Assembly: GCF_003416765.1 (NCBI RefSeq) | Contig: NZ_QSNG01000001.1 | Coordinates: forward strand, 1,452,742-1,516,741 | Direction: 5' to 3' | Origin: Paratractidigestivibacter faecalis | Lineage (GTDB): Bacteria > Actinomycetota > Coriobacteriia > Coriobacteriales > Atopobiaceae | DNA: 64,000 nucleotides | Part shown: positions 9,397 to 18,799 of the stretch, one piece after another | How the letters are laid out: every line of letters begins with the position of its first letter | How positions within the stretch are numbered: position 1 is the first letter of the stretch | Translations under genes and position numbers: made by a program | Notes under the pieces: model-generated | What the model saw: the letters and a program-made list of their open reading frames with translations, nothing else | The model's database searches: none | What the model was told of the DNA's origin: nothing

Positions 9397-10164
9397 CTAG
9401 AGCGTGGCGTCGACGGCGCGGATGAGGGCGGCGCGCAGGCCGGAGGCCTCCAGCTCGGCCACGCCGCGGATGGTGGCGCCACCTGGGGAGCAGACCGCAT
9501 CTTTCATGGCGGCAGGATGCTCACCAGTCTCTAGCTGCAGCTTTGCCGTGCCAAGCATCATCTGGCTCACGATTCTGTACGCGTCCGCACGCGGGATGCC
9601 ATGCTTGACGGCGGCGTCGGCCAGGGCCTCGATGCCCATGGCGACAAACGCGGGAGAGCAGCCGCCCACCGTTCCGCCCACAAACAGCAGGCGGCTCTCA
9701 AGCTCCACCACCAGGCCAAGCTTGCACAGCAGGTCAAGCACCTCGACGCGTATCTCCGCGCCCATCGTTGAGGCGCGCTCCACCGCGATGACGCCCTCGT
9801 TGACGGAAACCGGCGTGTTGGGCACGCAGGAGAGGTGCGCCGCACCAGGCAGGAGCTCCTCCCACTTGGCGCAGTCCCAGCCCCAGGCAACGGAGAGCAC
9901 GGCCTTGCCGGAGAGCCCCTCTGCCAGCGGCCCCACGACCTCGGCGATGAGGTGCGGCTTCACAGCAACGACCACCAGGTCAGACGCCGCGACGACCTCC
10001 GCCGCACCCGAGCAGGCCGTCATGCCGCGCGCCTCGCAGCGCTCACGCAGCGCGTCAAAGCGCCCCGCGCAGGCGCACATCCGCCCCGCGTCCACGCCCG
10101 CGGCAATCCAGCCGTCCGCCATGGCGCTCGCCATGTTGCCAAAGCCAATGAAGCCAATCCTCAT
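9397..10164 (-). CDS. proC: Pyrroline-5-carboxylate reductase
   Basis: Last step of proline synthesis: NAD(P)H-dependent reduction of 1-pyrroline-5-carboxylate; 255 residues. The start at 10164 follows GGAAGGGG. The N-terminal Rossmann motif is MRIGFIGFGNMASAM; later blocks are VVAVKPHLI, SVAWGW, CVPNTPVSV and the dimer domain VGGCSPAFVAMGIEALADAA, with the substrate-site SPGGATIRGVAELE near the end. The usual SIAAG segment is SVAWG here, a mild divergence. It stands alone between a decayed gene and a toxin-antitoxin pair. Confidence 0.93.
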   Translation of the reverse strand: MRIGFIGFGNMASAMADGWIAAGVDAGRMCACAGRFDALRERCEARGMTACSGAAEVVAASDLVVVAVKPHLIAEVVGPLAEGLSGKAVLSVAWGWDCAKWEELLPGAAHLSCVPNTPVSVNEGVIAVERASTMGAEIRVEVLDLLCKLGLVVELESRLLFVGGTVGGCSPAFVAMGIEALADAAVKHGIPRADAYRIVSQMMLGTAKLQLETGEHPAAMKDAVCSPGGATIRGVAELEASGLRAALIRAVDATL

Positions 10165-10327
10165 AGCTGCCCCTTCCACGATGCCTGTTGCCGCCAGTAT
10201 GCCAGAGCATGCCCACACGGGCGCCCCCGACCGCGCGCACGCAAAACAGCGTACATAAACGCAAGAGACCCTTCTCGCCAACTGGGCAAACGCGGCGAGA
10301 AGGGCGCGGGCAACGGTCACCTAGCGC

Positions 10328-10379
10328 GGGCTCAAACTCCGCAATAGCGAAAAAAATCGATATTGCGGAGTTTGAGCCC
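10328..10379. repeat. Perfect 19-bp palindrome downstream of the toxin gene
   Basis: GGGCTCAAACTCCGCAATA at 10328-10346 is exactly complementary to 10361-10379 with a 14-base A-rich loop. There is no T run on either side, so it does not look like an ordinary terminator. It contains CAAACTCCG, also in the palindrome upstream of the antitoxin. Confidence 0.7.
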
Positions 10380-10422
10380 AGTTCTATTACGCAATATTGC
10401 AGTCCAGCTGAGAGGAACGTCC

Positions 10423-10728
10423 CTACACCAGCCTGGCGTAGTCCTGGCTCTGGTGGAAGACGTGGGCCACGTAGACCTTCTCGCCTTTGACACGGTACAG
10501 AGCAAGATAGCCCTCCAGCGCTGCCTTACGATATCCCAAGCGGGCAAGCCGCGACTCCCTGGCTGTGGGATACATCAGCGGAAACGCCTCGACCTTGGCC
10601 ACAAAGCCATCGAAGGCGTCCAGCAGGTCGCCCGCCGCCGCGGGGACACCCAGGGACTCCGTCAGATACAGCACGGCCGCATCGAGGTCTTCCTTGGCCT
10701 CGTCGGTGACCACGACCTCACAGGCCAT
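10423..10728 (-). CDS. ParE/RelE-family toxin
   Basis: Type II toxin of 101 residues. The pattern MACEVVVTDEAKEDLDAAVLYL, then LLDAFDGFVAKVEAFPLMYP, RLGYRKAALEGYLALYRV and a final VAHVFHQSQDYARLV is that of the ParE/RelE fold: N-terminal helices, an R..Y/F.L.Y strand and the terminal HxxQDY. ParE members poison gyrase and RelE members cleave mRNA on the ribosome; sequence alone does not say which, though the terminal QDYARLV is common in ParE-type proteins. It overlaps the antitoxin gene by 11 bases. Confidence 0.85.
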   Translation of the reverse strand: MACEVVVTDEAKEDLDAAVLYLTESLGVPAAAGDLLDAFDGFVAKVEAFPLMYPTARESRLARLGYRKAALEGYLALYRVKGEKVYVAHVFHQSQDYARLV

Positions 10729-10993
10729 ACTTGGCCCTCAGGCCTGCAGAGACCTCGCGCGCATCGGCCACCCTGCCGGCGGCGATATCCGCCTCGGCGC
10801 GGTCGATGGCCTGGTAGAGCTTGGCCCGAGCTGCCTCGGCGCAAAGGGCCTCGTAGCCGCTCACGGAGAGGGCGACAAACGCCTCTCGCCCATTCTTGGT
10901 CACCAGGACCGGGCCGGCGGCATTCTGGACGGTGTCCGTGAACTCCGCCGTATTCTTGAGCTCCTTCATGGGCACGCAGGTAGCAGGCGCCAT
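10718..10993 (-). CDS. Phd/YefM-family antitoxin
   Basis: Antitoxin of 91 residues, start at 10993 after AGGAAG. MKELKNTAEFTDTVQNA, then GPVLVTKNGREAFVALSVSGYEAL is the Phd/YefM DNA-binding fold; the C-terminal half is a charged helix expected to wrap the toxin. First gene of the pair, overlapping the toxin by 11 bases. A perfect AAATACCAC/GTGGTATTT palindrome 31 bases upstream is the likely autoregulatory operator. Confidence 0.86.
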   Translation of the reverse strand: MAPATCVPMKELKNTAEFTDTVQNAAGPVLVTKNGREAFVALSVSGYEALCAEAARAKLYQAIDRAEADIAAGRVADAREVSAGLRAKYGL

Positions 10994-11023
10994 CTTTGGC
11001 TTCCTTTCGTCTTGGCAGCTTAA

Positions 11024-11045
11024 AAATACCACGATTGTGGTATTT
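11024..11045. promoter_or_regulatory. Palindromic operator of the toxin-antitoxin operon
   Basis: AAATACCAC-GATT-GTGGTATTT, perfect nine-base arms just upstream of the antitoxin start. Phd/YefM antitoxins bind such palindromes to repress their own operon; assignment by position and symmetry. Confidence 0.65.
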
Positions 11046-11072
11046 CTCTAACAGCGACGAGAGGAAGTCACC

Positions 11073-11131
11073 CAAACTCCGTCACCGGCGGACACTTTGG
11101 CGAGAAGAACGTCCGCGGGTGACGGAGTTTG
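11073..11131. repeat. Long palindrome upstream of the antitoxin gene
   Basis: Arms 11073-11093 and 11111-11131 (21 bases) match with one mismatch around a 17-base loop that contains GGCGAGAAG. Each arm carries CAAACTCCG, as in the palindrome on the other side of the operon. Confidence 0.7.
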
Positions 11132-11187
11132 TCGCCGCCCGCGGCGCCGGCCCGCGGCGTCCGCGCCGCCAACCCGCGCTGCCAGCC

Positions 11188-12141
11188 CTACCCGCGATGC
11201 CTCGCCGACGGGAGGAACTTCTCGCCAGAAAAGATGGACTCCACGGCGGTCTGGTACTCCCCCACCTTGCGGGCGGACCTCACCCTGCGCCGGACGGACT
11301 TCTCGTCAGCGAACGCGCAGCTGGCGTAGAGCCACCACTCCTTCATGCGCATTACCGCGTTGCCGCCCATCTCCTCCTCGTAGGCGGCAAACAGCGCGTC
11401 GTGAAAGCGCCGCAGCTCGTCGGCCGCAAGCGGCGCGCCGCCGCAAAGCACGCGCGGCAGGGCGGGGTTGCCAAGCACGCCGCGGCCCAGCATCACATGG
11501 CGCGTCTGCGGATACGCGCTGGTCAGGCGCTTGAAGTCATCGACATCAAAGATGTCTCCGTTGTAGGCCACGGCAAAGGGCGCCTCCTCCAGCGTGCGCC
11601 CATAGGGCTCCCAGCGCGCCGTCCCCCGATAGGCGTCCACCCGCAGCCTCGGGTGCACGATCAGCTCCGCCAGGGGACAGCGGCAGTAGGCGGCCAGGAC
11701 CTCCCCGTACTCGTCGTCCCTCTCCACGCCGATGCGCGTCTTGACCGAGACCGGCAGGGGCGACCTCTCGCACACGTCCTGCAGAAACGCCTCCAGCTCC
11801 CGCGGCTCCCGCAGGAAGCCCGCACCCTTGCCCTTGGAGACCACGGTGCCCGAGGGGCAGCCCGCGTTGAGGTTGACCTCGCGATAGCCCATCTGCTCCA
11901 GAAGACCGGCCGCCCACACAAAGCGGTCGGCGTCACGGGTCAGCAGTTGGGGGACCACGTCCAGCCCCTCGTTGACCACGGGGTCCAGCTCCTTCTTGGC
12001 GCGGCCGACAAACCCCTTGCCCACCTGCGGCGGAGCCACAAACGGCGTGTAGTAGCGGTCGAGCGCGCCAAAGCACTCGGCGTGGACACGCCTGAACACG
12101 TGCCCCGTGGCCCCCTCCATGGGGGCAAGCGAAAGAATCAT
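11188..12141 (-). CDS. dus: tRNA dihydrouridine synthase
   Basis: FMN-dependent reduction of uridines in tRNA; 317 residues, start at 12141 preceded by GAGAGAAGG. The TIM-barrel motifs are clear: LAPMEGATGHVFRR near the N-terminus, YTPFV, VVPQLLTRDADRF, the catalytic VNLNAGCPSGTVVSKGKGA with its cysteine, VSVKTRIGV, VHPRLR, VAYNGDIF and MLGRGVLGNP. The C-terminal helical domain is shorter than in DusA/B. Which uridine it modifies is not readable. The gene has its own promoter region and no close partner. Confidence 0.93.
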   Translation of the reverse strand: MILSLAPMEGATGHVFRRVHAECFGALDRYYTPFVAPPQVGKGFVGRAKKELDPVVNEGLDVVPQLLTRDADRFVWAAGLLEQMGYREVNLNAGCPSGTVVSKGKGAGFLREPRELEAFLQDVCERSPLPVSVKTRIGVERDDEYGEVLAAYCRCPLAELIVHPRLRVDAYRGTARWEPYGRTLEEAPFAVAYNGDIFDVDDFKRLTSAYPQTRHVMLGRGVLGNPALPRVLCGGAPLAADELRRFHDALFAAYEEEMGGNAVMRMKEWWLYASCAFADEKSVRRRVRSARKVGEYQTAVESIFSGEKFLPSARHRG

Positions 12142-12246
12142 CCTTCTCTCCGTTCTTCTCCCCGCCATTGTGGCATGCCGGCCTGCCGGGCAGAAGCGCC
12201 GGCAGGGCGCCGAGCTCACCCGCGGGCATGCGCCGGCTCTTCTCGC

Positions 12247-13122
12247 CTACCTCACGAACACCATGAGCAGCGTGCCGGCAACGATGAGCGCCAGGCCGGC
12301 GCCGGAGCAGGCCGTGAGCTTCTCGCCAAATACCAGACGAGAAAAGCCAATGGTCACGAGGATGCTCAGCTTGTCTATGGGCACCACGACGCTGGCCAGG
12401 CCGTCCTGCAGCGCCTTGTAGTAGCAGAGCCACGAGGCGCCCGTGGCCAGGCCGGAGAGGCAGATGAAGAGAAGCTCGCGGCGGGGAACGGAGCGGACCT
12501 CACCCACCTTGCCCGTCACGGCGACCATGGCCCAGGACATGACCAGCACCACGATGGTCCTGACGGCCGTGCCCAGGTTGGACTCCACGCCCTCGATGCC
12601 CACCTTGCCCAGGATGGCCGTCAAGCTGGCAAACACCGCGGAGAGCACGGCGAACACCAGCCAGGAGCCTCCCTTGGACGGGGCGCCCGCCGAGGGCGCG
12701 GCCGGCTTGCGCTCGATCATCATCAGCGTGCCGGCGAGGATAAGCACCATGGCGACGACGCTTGCCCAGCTCAGAAGCTCGCCCAGCAGCAGGAAGGCAA
12801 GGAGCATGGTGAGAACGGTGCTGGACTTGTCGATAGGCACGACCTTGTTGACGTCTCCCAACTGGAGCGCCTTGAAGTAGCACAGCCACGAGGCACCCGT
12901 AGCCAGGCCGGAGAGGCCCAAGAACGCCCAGGTCATAGGCGCAATCGAGGCAATCTGCCCCGCCGAGCCCACCGCCGCGACCATGACCCAGGCAAACGCT
13001 AGGACAACGATGGTCCTGATGGCGGTGGCAACCGTCGAGTCGGTCTCGCGGATGCCGCACTTGGCCAGGATGGCCGTGATTCCCGCAAAGAACGCCGACC
13101 CGCACGCAAACGCAACCCACAT
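12247..13122 (-). CDS. EamA/DMT-family transporter
   Basis: Inner-membrane transporter of 291 residues with about ten hydrophobic helices arranged as two EamA repeats (roughly residues 1-135 and 150-291). The repeats are visibly homologous: LSGLATGASWLCYFKALQ and LSGLATGASWLCYYKALQ, each followed by VVPIDK. The start at 13122 has GGAGG eight bases upstream. Members export amino acids, drugs or other metabolites; the substrate here is unknown. Confidence 0.88.
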   Translation of the reverse strand: MWVAFACGSAFFAGITAILAKCGIRETDSTVATAIRTIVVLAFAWVMVAAVGSAGQIASIAPMTWAFLGLSGLATGASWLCYFKALQLGDVNKVVPIDKSSTVLTMLLAFLLLGELLSWASVVAMVLILAGTLMMIERKPAAPSAGAPSKGGSWLVFAVLSAVFASLTAILGKVGIEGVESNLGTAVRTIVVLVMSWAMVAVTGKVGEVRSVPRRELLFICLSGLATGASWLCYYKALQDGLASVVVPIDKLSILVTIGFSRLVFGEKLTACSGAGLALIVAGTLLMVFVR

Positions 13123-13219
13123 GTCAAAGCCTCCGAACCCAGAATCGCACCAAGGGCGGCAATCCAGCATAGTCCTCGCGCGTAACGGGGGCGTAAAGAG
13201 GCGCGGCCGCGGGAGCGCG

Positions 13220-15739
13220 CTAGCCCAGGTAGCGCCCAGTGACGCTCTGGGGGCAGGTGGCAACCTGCTCGGGGGTGCCGCAGGCCACCACGCGACCGCC
13301 GGCCTCGCCGCCGCCCGGGCCCATGTCTATGACCCAGTCCGCGTTGGCTATGAAGTCAAGGTCGTGCTCCACGACCACGACGGTAGCCCCCTGGTCCACC
13401 AGGCGCTGGAACACGCCCAGGAGGGTCTCCACGTCGCGCGGGTGCAGGCCGATGGTCGGCTCGTCAAACACAAAGACGGCGTCCGCCTGGCCGCGACCCA
13501 TCTCGCTAGCGAGCTTGAGGCGCTGGGCCTCGCCGCCAGAGAGCGCAGGCGTGGCCTCCCCCAGCGTGAGGTAGCCCAGGCCCAGGTCGTGCAGGGTCTG
13601 GAGCTTCTCGCGGGCGCGCTTGAGATCGGCCACGTGCGGCAGGGCCTCATCCACGGAGAGGGCCATGAGCTCCGGCAGGCTGAGGCCCGGGCCGTCCGTG
13701 CCCTTCTCCACGCGCCGAACGCCTGCGGCCGCGGTGCCGTAGCGGCTTGCGCGGCAGTCCGGACAGTCGATGTCCACGTCGGGCAGAAACTGCACGTCAA
13801 GCGATATCTGTCCCGTGCCGTCGCAGGTCGGGCAGCGCAGGCGGCCCGTGTTGTACGAGAAGTCCCCGGCCTTGTAGCCCGCCTCGCGCGCGGCGTCCGT
13901 GCGCGCGTAGGCCCGGCGCAGGTCGTCGAGGACGCCGCAGTAGGTTGCCACCGTGGAGCGCACGTTGGTGCCGATGGGCGTGGCGTCTATGAGGTTGGCG
14001 CGCGAGACGCCCGCGGCGTCAAGCGCCGTCACGTGGGCGGGCAGCGGCTCGCCCGCCGCCGCGGCCGCAAGCGCGGGAACGAGCGTCTCGAGCACGAGCG
14101 TGGTCTTTCCGGAGCCGGAGACGCCCGTCACGGCCACAAGACGCCCCTTGGGAACGTCCACGCAAAGTGGCCTCACCGTGTGGAGACCGCTCGACTCAAG
14201 GTGAATGCGCCCCAGGCCAAACATGTCGTCCGCCTCGGTCCTCGGCCGGGCCCCCACGCGCTTCTCGCCGCTCAGGTACGGGCCGATGAGGGACTCCGGG
14301 CACGCGGCCACCTCGTCCACGCCACCCTGCGCCACCACGGTTCCGCCGCCCGCGCCCGCCGCCGGGCCCATCTCCACCAGGTGATCGGCCGCCGCGAGGA
14401 TGCGCGTGTCGTGGTCGACCATGACCACGGAGTTGCCGTCCGCAATGAGGTCCCGCATCACGCCCAGAAGGCCGTCCACGTTGGCCGGGTGCAGGCCAAT
14501 GGAGGGCTCGTCCATGACGTAGAGCACGCCCGTGGTGCGGTTGCGCACGGAGCGCGCCAGCTGGACGCGCTGCCGCTCGCCCGTGGAGAGCGTGGAGCCC
14601 GCGCGGTCAAGCGAGAGGTAGCCCAGGCCAAGCTCAAGGAGCCGCCGCGCCGTGGACTGGAAGGACTCGCAGATGGAGGCCGCCATGGGACGCATCTCGG
14701 CGGGTAGGCTCTCCGGCACGCCCGCCACCCAGGCACAGGCCTCGTCAAGCGTCATCTGCGTGGCCTCTGCCAGGTTGATGCCGCGCACGAGGGGGCCTCG
14801 CGCCGCGGCCGAGAGTCGCGTGCCACCGCAGTCCGGGCACGGGCCCTCAACCAGGAACTTTGCCACGCGCTTCAGGCCCTTCTCGTCCTTTGCCTTGGCA
14901 AGGGAGTTCTCCACGGTGCGCACGGCGTTGAAGTAGGTGAAGTCCAGCTCGGCAAAGTTGTCGCCCTTCTTGGCCTTGTACAGGATGTGGCGCTTCTCGG
15001 CGGGGCCGTCAAAGACGATGGCGCGCTCCTCGGGCGTGAGCTCGCAGAAGGGCACGTCGGTGCGCACGCCCATGGCGCCGCAGACCTGCTTCATGAGGTC
15101 CCACATGAGCGAGCCCCACACCACCACGGCGCCCTCGTCTATGGACTTGCTCTCGTCGGGCACCAGCGCCGCGCGGTTGACGGTGCGGGCCACGCCGGTG
15201 CCGCCGCAGATGGGGCAGGCGCCGCCGCTGTTGAAGGCCAGCTCCTCGGCGCCGGGGCCGCGGAACTTCTGGCCGCATTCGGGACAGGTCAGGGGCAGCT
15301 CGGCCGCCACGTTGAGGCTCGGCGGCACGTAGGCGCCGCAGTGCGGGCACACGTGGCTGCCCACGCGCGAGAAGAGCAGGCGCAGGCTGTTGAGAAGCTC
15401 GCTCGAGGTGCCAAAGGTGGAGCGCACGCCGGGAACCGCCGGGCGCTGGCGGAGGGCCAGCGCCGCCGGAACGTAGCGGACGTCGTCGACCGCGGCCTTG
15501 CCCGCCTGCGAGATGCGCCGGCGCGTGTAGGTGGAGAGGGCCTCCAGGTAGCGGCGCGAGCCCTCGGCGTAGAGCACGCCCAGGGCCAGCGAGCTCTTGC
15601 CGGATCCGGAGACGCCGGCCACGCCCACCAGCTCCCCCAGCGGGATGTCCACGCTCACGTTCTTGAGGTTGTGCACGCGCGCGCCGCGTACCTCGATGTG
15701 GTCGATGCGGTCGGGGTTCTTGGCCTGGCTCTTCTCCAT
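13220..15739 (-). CDS. UvrA-like excinuclease/ABC protein (UvrA2 type)
   Basis: Tandem ABC ATPase of 839 residues related to UvrA of nucleotide-excision repair; start at 15739 after AAGGAAG. Both Walker A motifs (GVSGSGKSSL and GVSGSGKTTL) and both signatures (LSTGERQRVQLA, LSGGEAQRLKLA) are intact. Zinc-binding pairs occur as CPHCG/CPECG, CPICGG, CPDCGG and CPTCDG/CPDC. It is about 100 residues shorter than housekeeping UvrA (~940), as in UvrA2/DrrC-type proteins that lack part of the UvrB-binding region and are often tied to drug or DNA-damage resistance. No uvrB or uvrC is adjacent. Confidence 0.9.
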   Translation of the reverse strand: MEKSQAKNPDRIDHIEVRGARVHNLKNVSVDIPLGELVGVAGVSGSGKSSLALGVLYAEGSRRYLEALSTYTRRRISQAGKAAVDDVRYVPAALALRQRPAVPGVRSTFGTSSELLNSLRLLFSRVGSHVCPHCGAYVPPSLNVAAELPLTCPECGQKFRGPGAEELAFNSGGACPICGGTGVARTVNRAALVPDESKSIDEGAVVVWGSLMWDLMKQVCGAMGVRTDVPFCELTPEERAIVFDGPAEKRHILYKAKKGDNFAELDFTYFNAVRTVENSLAKAKDEKGLKRVAKFLVEGPCPDCGGTRLSAAARGPLVRGINLAEATQMTLDEACAWVAGVPESLPAEMRPMAASICESFQSTARRLLELGLGYLSLDRAGSTLSTGERQRVQLARSVRNRTTGVLYVMDEPSIGLHPANVDGLLGVMRDLIADGNSVVMVDHDTRILAAADHLVEMGPAAGAGGGTVVAQGGVDEVAACPESLIGPYLSGEKRVGARPRTEADDMFGLGRIHLESSGLHTVRPLCVDVPKGRLVAVTGVSGSGKTTLVLETLVPALAAAAAGEPLPAHVTALDAAGVSRANLIDATPIGTNVRSTVATYCGVLDDLRRAYARTDAAREAGYKAGDFSYNTGRLRCPTCDGTGQISLDVQFLPDVDIDCPDCRASRYGTAAAGVRRVEKGTDGPGLSLPELMALSVDEALPHVADLKRAREKLQTLHDLGLGYLTLGEATPALSGGEAQRLKLASEMGRGQADAVFVFDEPTIGLHPRDVETLLGVFQRLVDQGATVVVVEHDLDFIANADWVIDMGPGGGEAGGRVVACGTPEQVATCPQSVTGRYLG

Positions 15740-16027
15740 GTGCTTCCTTGCCGTTGGGGTTTCTCGCCCCCAAGGGTAGCGCCGACGCGACGCGCTTGTC
15801 ACGGCTGGGGATGACGGCCGAAAAATCGATAGCAAATGCCCGAACCGTGCGGCTCGCAACGTGAGCTAGGCAGACTATACATCAAGACTGGCACCGACCA
15901 GGCAAGAAGGGCACTCGCCCCGCCCATCCCCCGCCTGCGCGCAGCCCACCCGCCCGCGCTGGTAAAGTGGTGTCCTGCAACCATGCACAGCCGCCGCGCC
16001 GGGCGCGGCCTTCAGCGGGAGGAACCC

Positions 16028-17596
16028 ATGACGCAGATGTCCGCCTTCGAGGTCCTTGGCCCCATCATGATCGGCCCCTCGAGCTCCCACACGGCCGGCG
16101 CCCTGCGCTGCGCCCAGACGGCCCTCGCGCTGTGCGCCGGCGAGCCCGCCTCCGTCACCTTCACGCTGTGGAACAGCTTCGCCCACACCTACCGCGGCCA
16201 CGGCACCGATCGCGCACTTCTCGGCGGCATCCTGGGCTTTGACACCGACGACGAGCGCATTCGCGACTCGTTCCAGATTGCCGACGAGCGCGGCCTGGCC
16301 TACCGCTTTGCCATCGGCGGGGACGACCCGGCCCTGCACCCCAACACCGTCGACATCGCCATCACAGAGTCCGGCGGCGGCACGCTCGAGGTCCGCGGCG
16401 AGAGCCTGGGCGGCGGCCGCGTTCGCCTCTGCCGCATCAACGGCGTCTCCGTGGACATCCTGGGCGAGTACGAGACGGTCTTTGTCTCCCACCGAGACGT
16501 GCCCGGGGCACTGGCCAGCATCATCGCCTGCGTGGCGGACGACGGCGTGAACATCGCCTTCATGAAGACCTATCGCTCCGAGCGCGGCGGCATGGCCTAC
16601 ACCGTACTGGAGATGGACGACGCCCCGGCAGACGCCGTTCTGCAGCGGCTCTCCCAGCTCGCGCCCGTCACCTCCGCGCGGCGCATCCACATCCCCGGCG
16701 CCACCCGTCCCGGCGGCGAGGGCAGCTCGCCCTACCTGTTTGCCAACGGCCGCGAGCTGCTGGACCTCTGCGAGAAGCACGGTACTAGCATCGGCGCGGT
16801 CATGCGCCTGCGCGAGGAGTCGCTCTTCTCGCCTGGGTTTGACGAGCGCATGGCCCACGTGCTCCAGGTGATGCGCGAGTCCTCCACCCGCGCCATCGAG
16901 AACCCCCGGCCGTCGCTCGGCGGCTTCATCGGCGGAGAGGCGCGGCTGCTGTCCCAGGCGTCCGGCACCGCCGCGTCCTCGCTCGTGGGCGCCCCGCTCA
17001 CGCAGGCCGTCACGCGCGCCATGGCCGTCCTCGAGCAGAACGCCACCATGGGCGTCATCGTGGCGGCACCCACCGCAGGCTCCTCGGGCGTGGTCCCCGG
17101 ATGCGTCATCTCCGCAGGCGAGGCCCTTGGCGCAGGCGAGAAGGACGTCCAGCAGGCGCTCTGGTGCGCCGCGGCCGTGGGCATGCTGCTCTCCCGCAAC
17201 GCCAGCGTGGCCGGCGCCGAGGGCGGCTGCCAGGCAGAGGTGGGCTCGGCCGCGGCCATGGCGGCGGCAGCGCTCGCGCAGATGCTCGGCGGCACCCCCG
17301 AGCAGGCACTCAACGCCTCCTCCATTGCCTTGGGCAATCTGCTGGGCCTTGCGTGCGACCCCATCGGCGGCCTGGTGGAGGCGCCCTGTCAGAACCGAAA
17401 CGCCATCGGTGTGGCCTGCGCGTTCACCGCGACGCAGCTCTCGCTCGCGGGCATCAAGGCGCCCGTCTCCTTTGACGAGGCCGCCGACGCCATGCTGCGC
17501 GTGGGCCGCATGCTCCCCCTCGAGCTGCGCGAGACCGCCCTCGGTGGCCTGGCCACCTGCCCCAGCGTCTGCTCCGCCTGCGGCGCTTGCGCGTAG
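16028..17596 (+). CDS. sdaA: L-serine dehydratase, fused beta-alpha chain
   Basis: Iron-sulfur L-serine ammonia-lyase, making pyruvate and ammonia from serine; 522 residues, start at 16028 after GGGAGGAA. The N-terminal beta part (to about 220) has VLGPIMIGPSSSHTAGA and an ACT-like region around residues 150-215. The alpha part has TMGVIVAAPTAGSSGVVPG, EGGCQAEVGSA, LGLACDPIGGLVEAPC and the CQNRN block; cysteines here and in the SVCSACGACA tail are available for the [4Fe-4S] cluster. Fused chains of this kind occur in enterobacteria and actinobacteria. It stands alone. Confidence 0.93.
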   Translation: MTQMSAFEVLGPIMIGPSSSHTAGALRCAQTALALCAGEPASVTFTLWNSFAHTYRGHGTDRALLGGILGFDTDDERIRDSFQIADERGLAYRFAIGGDDPALHPNTVDIAITESGGGTLEVRGESLGGGRVRLCRINGVSVDILGEYETVFVSHRDVPGALASIIACVADDGVNIAFMKTYRSERGGMAYTVLEMDDAPADAVLQRLSQLAPVTSARRIHIPGATRPGGEGSSPYLFANGRELLDLCEKHGTSIGAVMRLREESLFSPGFDERMAHVLQVMRESSTRAIENPRPSLGGFIGGEARLLSQASGTAASSLVGAPLTQAVTRAMAVLEQNATMGVIVAAPTAGSSGVVPGCVISAGEALGAGEKDVQQALWCAAAVGMLLSRNASVAGAEGGCQAEVGSAAAMAAAALAQMLGGTPEQALNASSIALGNLLGLACDPIGGLVEAPCQNRNAIGVACAFTATQLSLAGIKAPVSFDEAADAMLRVGRMLPLELRETALGGLATCPSVCSACGACA

Positions 17597-17891
17597 AGAC
17601 CCCTCGCTAGCTTGTGAGCGCCGCGAATGCCCACGCTCTTAGGAACAAACAAGCCGCTGGTATAGCACGCAATTTCGTCATCAAGGCCGCAGGTCATTCC
17701 AATGTGCACGAAGGTGCAGCCGGGGTCTGCCATGGCGCGCGATGCCATCGCGGCATTCTTCCATGTGTCAGGCGCATGGGCCACTCAGGCACGGCACATC
17801 GGGCAAGGTAGCGCTACGTCGTACCCCTTGGGTATCGACCCCCGCAACGCAACGTTTGCCCTGTTGGCAACAGAGCAAAATGGGCCGCTAC

Positions 17892-18725
17892 TCAAGGGGT
17901 CCGTGACAAGACGCAAACGTAAGTCTGTAGATTATTTGACCTCAGCGCCTGCATGACGGAATTCTCCGCCAGCGCACCTCTGAAGTCAGAGGACCCCAGA
18001 GGCAGCCCCTGCTCCTGAGACTCCAACCAAAGACGTGGGTTGACTCCGAGCTTGTAGAACATGAGACCCGTATCGGACAGGTACACCTTGAAGAAGCTAC
18101 CCTCCGTGTCATCGTAGGGAACGAGCGGCGCCTCGGCGCAGTCGGTCAAGGCGTTGATGGAAATGATTCCCGCTGCCTCAAGCCAATCCAGCGGTTCAAT
18201 GAGCTTTGCGCGGCGTCCACCGCGCTCGGCCTCAGAGTATTTGAATTTTTTAGTCGACGAACGGAGAAGCTGCGAGGGAATCGACCGCCACACCTTTCGA
18301 GCGGCAAGGCCGCTGATTCCATTATCTGGGTCTGTCATGTCAGCGGTGTACGTCTGGTCGACCTCGCGCTGCTCGATTCGAGCGTCGTCGATTGACCTTG
18401 CTGCCACATAGGCGTCGTCATAGGTCCCGTTGGCCTCGGCCGCCGCAGCCGCGGCGACGTCATAGGCCCTCTGCGCGTCATCGGCGGTCTTCTGGGCGGC
18501 GTCAAGCTGCGCCTTGGCCTCGGCAGCCGTTGCGGGAGCTTTCTTGGCGTTGGGCTCTACCCGGCGGTTTGAGCTGGCGTCACCCGTCGCGCCATTGGCG
18601 GGCACGGCCCCGGCAGGCGCGGGCTGGACGCTCGGCGCCAGCAGCGCGGCCGCCGTTGCCACTGCCAGAAGGCGCTTGCCCATCTCGCGACCAGCCTGCT
18701 CTTCACGATTCGGAGTGATGCTCAT
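17892..18725 (-). pseudogene. Chimera: secreted coiled-coil protein head joined to DUF4143 ATPase tail
   Basis: The 277-codon frame has two unrelated parts. Residues 1-~120 form a signal peptide (MGKRLLAVATAAALLAPSVQ) and an Ala/Glu/Asp-rich coiled coil as in secreted wall proteins. From about YTADMTDPDN on, the sequence matches the middle of DUF4143 ATPases (IPSQLLRSSTKKFKYSEAERG, WLEAAGIISIN, KVYLSDTGLM, FRGALAENSVMQALRS). The ATPase part lacks its Walker domain and breaks off after NNLQTY. The simplest reading is a deletion fusing two genes. The 295 bases downstream (17597-17891) contain nothing I recognise. Confidence 0.75.
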
Positions 18726-18799
18726 GACGCTGCCCGTTCGCCGCCCATTGGCGAAGAGGTTACCGTGAGGTCCGTTCCGCGACTGGTGTGATGTACCCC

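Noticed and set aside
10996-13002. Long open frame of 668 codons on the plus strand
   Set aside because: It is the antisense of the dus and EamA genes, Arg/His/Gly-rich, a typical GC-rich shadow frame with no domain.
12983-14707. 574-codon plus-strand frame
   Set aside because: Antisense of the UvrA-like gene; low-complexity His/Arg/Ala composition.
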